Assembly (NCBI GenBank): GCA_013203365.1
Contig: JABMQG010000425.1
Location: forward strand, 1 to 8,397
Origin: Planctomycetota bacterium
GTDB taxonomy: Bacteria > Planctomycetota > Phycisphaerae > SM23-33 > FEN-1343
Length of the DNA: 8,397 bases
Direction of reading: 5' to 3'
This document shows positions 7,597 to 8,397 of the stretch, one piece after another. Under the pieces are notes generated by a model. That model had not been told where the DNA came from, did not search any database, and saw nothing but the letters and a program-made list of their open reading frames with translations. Made by a program: the position numbers and the translations under genes. Numbering within the stretch: position 1 is the first letter of the stretch; each line of letters opens with the position of its first letter.

Positions 7597-7626
7597 AAAA
7601 AGAAACGCCGTCCCGAAGGACGGCGT
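7597..7626 (-). terminator. Intrinsic terminator of the cold-shock gene
   Basis: On the minus strand a perfect 9-bp stem, ACGCCGTCC and GGACGGCGT, closes a stable TTCG tetraloop and is followed by TTTCTTTTT. It lies 27 bp past the cold-shock stop codon and only about 33 bp before the radical SAM start, so any expression of the latter from the csp promoter needs readthrough. Confidence 0.93.
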
Positions 7627-7652
7627 CTCGTGTGATTCAAGTTCTGGCAGGC

Positions 7653-7853
7653 TTAGCCCTTCTGAACATTGACGGCCTTGGGGCCCTTGGGACCCTTCGT
7701 CAGCTCGAATGTCACGGTCTCACCTTCCGCGAGCGACTTGAAACCTTCGCCCTGGATGTCGCCATGATGCACGAACGCATCCGTGCCGTCATCGCCCGTG
7801 ATGAACCCAAAACCCTTTGAATCATTGAACCACTTCACCTTGCCCGTTGCCAT
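7653..7853 (-). CDS. csp: Cold-shock domain protein (CspA family)
   Basis: This is a 66-residue single-domain cold-shock protein, an RNA/ssDNA-binding OB fold that melts RNA structure. It has the family start [18 protein letters not shown] with RNP1 KGFGFI (13-18), RNP2 DAFVHH (25-30), then [21 protein letters not shown] and a C-terminal PKAVNVQ. The last RNP2 residue is H30 where phenylalanine or another residue is common elsewhere. Length is normal (65-70). ATG 7853 is chosen because it gives the canonical N-terminus and has GAAGGAG (7862-7868 on the minus strand) eight bases upstream; an in-frame ATG at 7907 would add 18 residues foreign to the family. A promoter candidate at 8052-8080 predicts a leader of about 190 nt, and an intrinsic terminator follows the gene, so it is probably monocistronic. 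Confidence 0.97.
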   Translation of the reverse strand: MATGKVKWFNDSKGFGFITGDDGTDAFVHHGDIQGEGFKSLAEGETVTFELTKGPKGPKAVNVQKG

Positions 7854-8003
7854 AACAATGGCTCCTTCAGCAATCAGCAGACTGGATTCGCGAGCATGAT
7901 CATCCAAGGCAACTTATCCGCTACAGTGAAGCATTCAACATTCACAGGGGCGGTAAACCTGGGTGCAAGCTGCAAACGAATACGGATGCCAACCCGATTC
8001 GCC

Positions 8004-8036
8004 GGTAGCGCGAGGAACACTTCCTCAACCGCTACC
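8004..8036 (-). promoter_or_regulatory. Strong two-part hairpin in the csp 5' leader
   Basis: The arms GGTAGCG (8004-8010) and CGCTACC (8030-8036) pair perfectly, as do GAGGAA (8012-8017) and TTCCTC (8021-8026). They leave a 1-by-3 internal loop and a 3-nt apical loop, giving 13 base pairs in 33 nt. No T tract follows on either strand, so it is not an intrinsic terminator. It would lie about 10 nt from the predicted 5' end of the csp transcript, a position suited to protecting the mRNA or to temperature-dependent refolding. Confidence 0.65.
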
Positions 8037-8051
8037 AGTCCTAACTTACGT

Positions 8052-8080
8052 ATTCTCTTTACCGCCGAATCAAAAGTCAA
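8052..8080 (-). promoter_or_regulatory. Sigma-70-like promoter candidate for csp
   Basis: On the minus strand TTGACT (8075-8080) matches the -35 consensus at five of six positions. After exactly 17 bases comes GAGAAT (8052-8057), matching the -10 box at four of six. An AT-rich run with eight T's lies directly upstream. Predicted initiation is near 8045, about 190 nt before the start codon. Confidence 0.5.
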
Positions 8081-8188
8081 CACAAAAAAAACCGGCGATT
8101 ATTCAATTTTTTATTACCGGCGGCACGGTTGGCATACAAGCGGATACCAAGACCGCTCTAAACGCAGATAAAACCCATGGAGAAAAAC

Positions 8189-8397
8189 ATGTATGACACG
8201 GCCGTCATCGAAAACGAACAAAAACGCCGCTACCCCGGCCTCAGCGTTCGACGCGAAGGCGAAGCGGTTGTGGTCCACATCCCCATGCGATTCCGACGCC
8301 GCAACGGCCGGCAGATGATCCTGACCGACGGAGATCAACCCGCCCGCCGCACCGAAGCCCGAGCACGATGCCAACCAGGCGATGATCGAAGCCATCG
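8189..8397 (+). CDS. Partial, probably frameshifted gene resembling serine-recombinase-associated proteins
   Basis: The gene runs off the right edge. GGAG at 8179-8182, six bases upstream, supports ATG 8189; an in-frame ATG at 8177 would add four residues. The first 44 codons read MYDTAVIENEQKRRYPGLSV, then a VHIPMRFRRRNGRQMIL segment. From memory, this basic segment resembles the N-terminus of small helix-turn-helix proteins encoded next to large serine recombinases and DUF2924 proteins. After about 8325 the same frame gives an arginine-rich, poorly G/C-ended reading. The frame starting at 8328 instead gives NPPAAPKPEHDANQAMIEAI with 17 of 20 G/C-ended codons (9 of 20 in the original frame). 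That is what the family would be expected to show before its helical domain. One extra base between 8322 and about 8345 would explain this, whether sequencing error, pseudogene or real frameshift. Family assignment is tentative. Confidence 0.55.
   Translation, partial: MYDTAVIENEQKRRYPGLSVRREGEAVVVHIPMRFRRRNGRQMILTDGDQPARRTEARARCQPGDDRSH

Larger units (their letters stand above)
7854..8188. other. Divergent regulatory region between csp and the edge gene
   Basis: This 335-bp stretch has no credible gene. From left to right it holds the csp ribosome binding site, the csp 5' leader with a weak hairpin (arms GTGAA 7926-7930 and TTCAC 7941-7945) and a strong hairpin (8004-8036), the csp promoter candidate (8052-8080), an AT-rich stretch with runs of A and T (8083-8117) that could act as an UP element, and the short leader of the plus-strand edge gene. 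The sequence ACCGGCG occurs twice as a direct repeat around 8091 and 8116. I see no clear promoter for the plus-strand gene. Confidence 0.6.

Noticed and set aside
7854..7907. N-terminal extension of the cold-shock protein from ATG 7907
   Set aside because: Adds 18 residues absent from the family, while a strong ribosome binding site sits just before ATG 7853.
8091..8126. CCGG-containing repeat next to a T run, considered as a minus-strand terminator
   Set aside because: Only four bases can pair; the two copies are direct repeats, not inverted ones.
8114..8395. 93-residue minus-strand open frame at the right edge
   Set aside because: Antisense to the edge gene, with no start signal and no recognisable domain.

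Overview
The window looks like chromosomal DNA from a Planctomycetota bacterium, most likely a Phycisphaerae-type lineage. This is inferred from gene content: a Gfo/Idh/MocA oxidoreductase beside a ThuA-domain protein, small CC...CxxC and CxxC...CxxC zinc-ribbon-like proteins, and an RDD membrane protein with a large extracytoplasmic domain. Coding DNA is GC-rich with G/C-ended codons; promoter regions are more AT-rich. I saw no tRNA, rRNA, CRISPR array or complete insertion sequence.

Layout. Bases 1-471 hold no convincing gene, only a terminator-like hairpin, a 15-bp palindrome and an 11-bp direct repeat. A Gfo/Idh/MocA dehydrogenase (472-1638, +) converges on a ThuA-domain gene (1699-2391, -). 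Both families take part in oxidised-sugar (3-keto) metabolism, so the pair may share a pathway. After a short divergent gap comes a four-gene plus-strand block: an 83-residue CC/CxxC protein (2588-2839), then a tightly coupled trio of a CxxC...CxxC zinc-ribbon-like protein (2915-3421), a LolA/LolB-like lipoprotein (3418-4368) and an RDD membrane protein with a predicted beta-propeller-like sensor region (4368-6101). The trio overlaps by 4 bp and 1 bp, which implies translational coupling. It is the best candidate here for an undescribed, envelope-associated system.

On the minus strand, a B12-binding radical SAM enzyme (6199-7563) lies downstream of a cold-shock protein gene (7653-7853). A clean intrinsic terminator separates them. 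The cold-shock gene has a good sigma-70-like promoter candidate and a predicted leader of about 190 nt carrying a strong two-part hairpin near its 5' end, which resembles the layout of thermosensing csp leaders. At the right edge a plus-strand gene begins (8189-8397, cut by the window). It resembles the small proteins often encoded next to large serine recombinases, and it appears to carry a single-base frameshift near 8322-8345, so the window may end at the start of a mobile or recombinase-associated locus.
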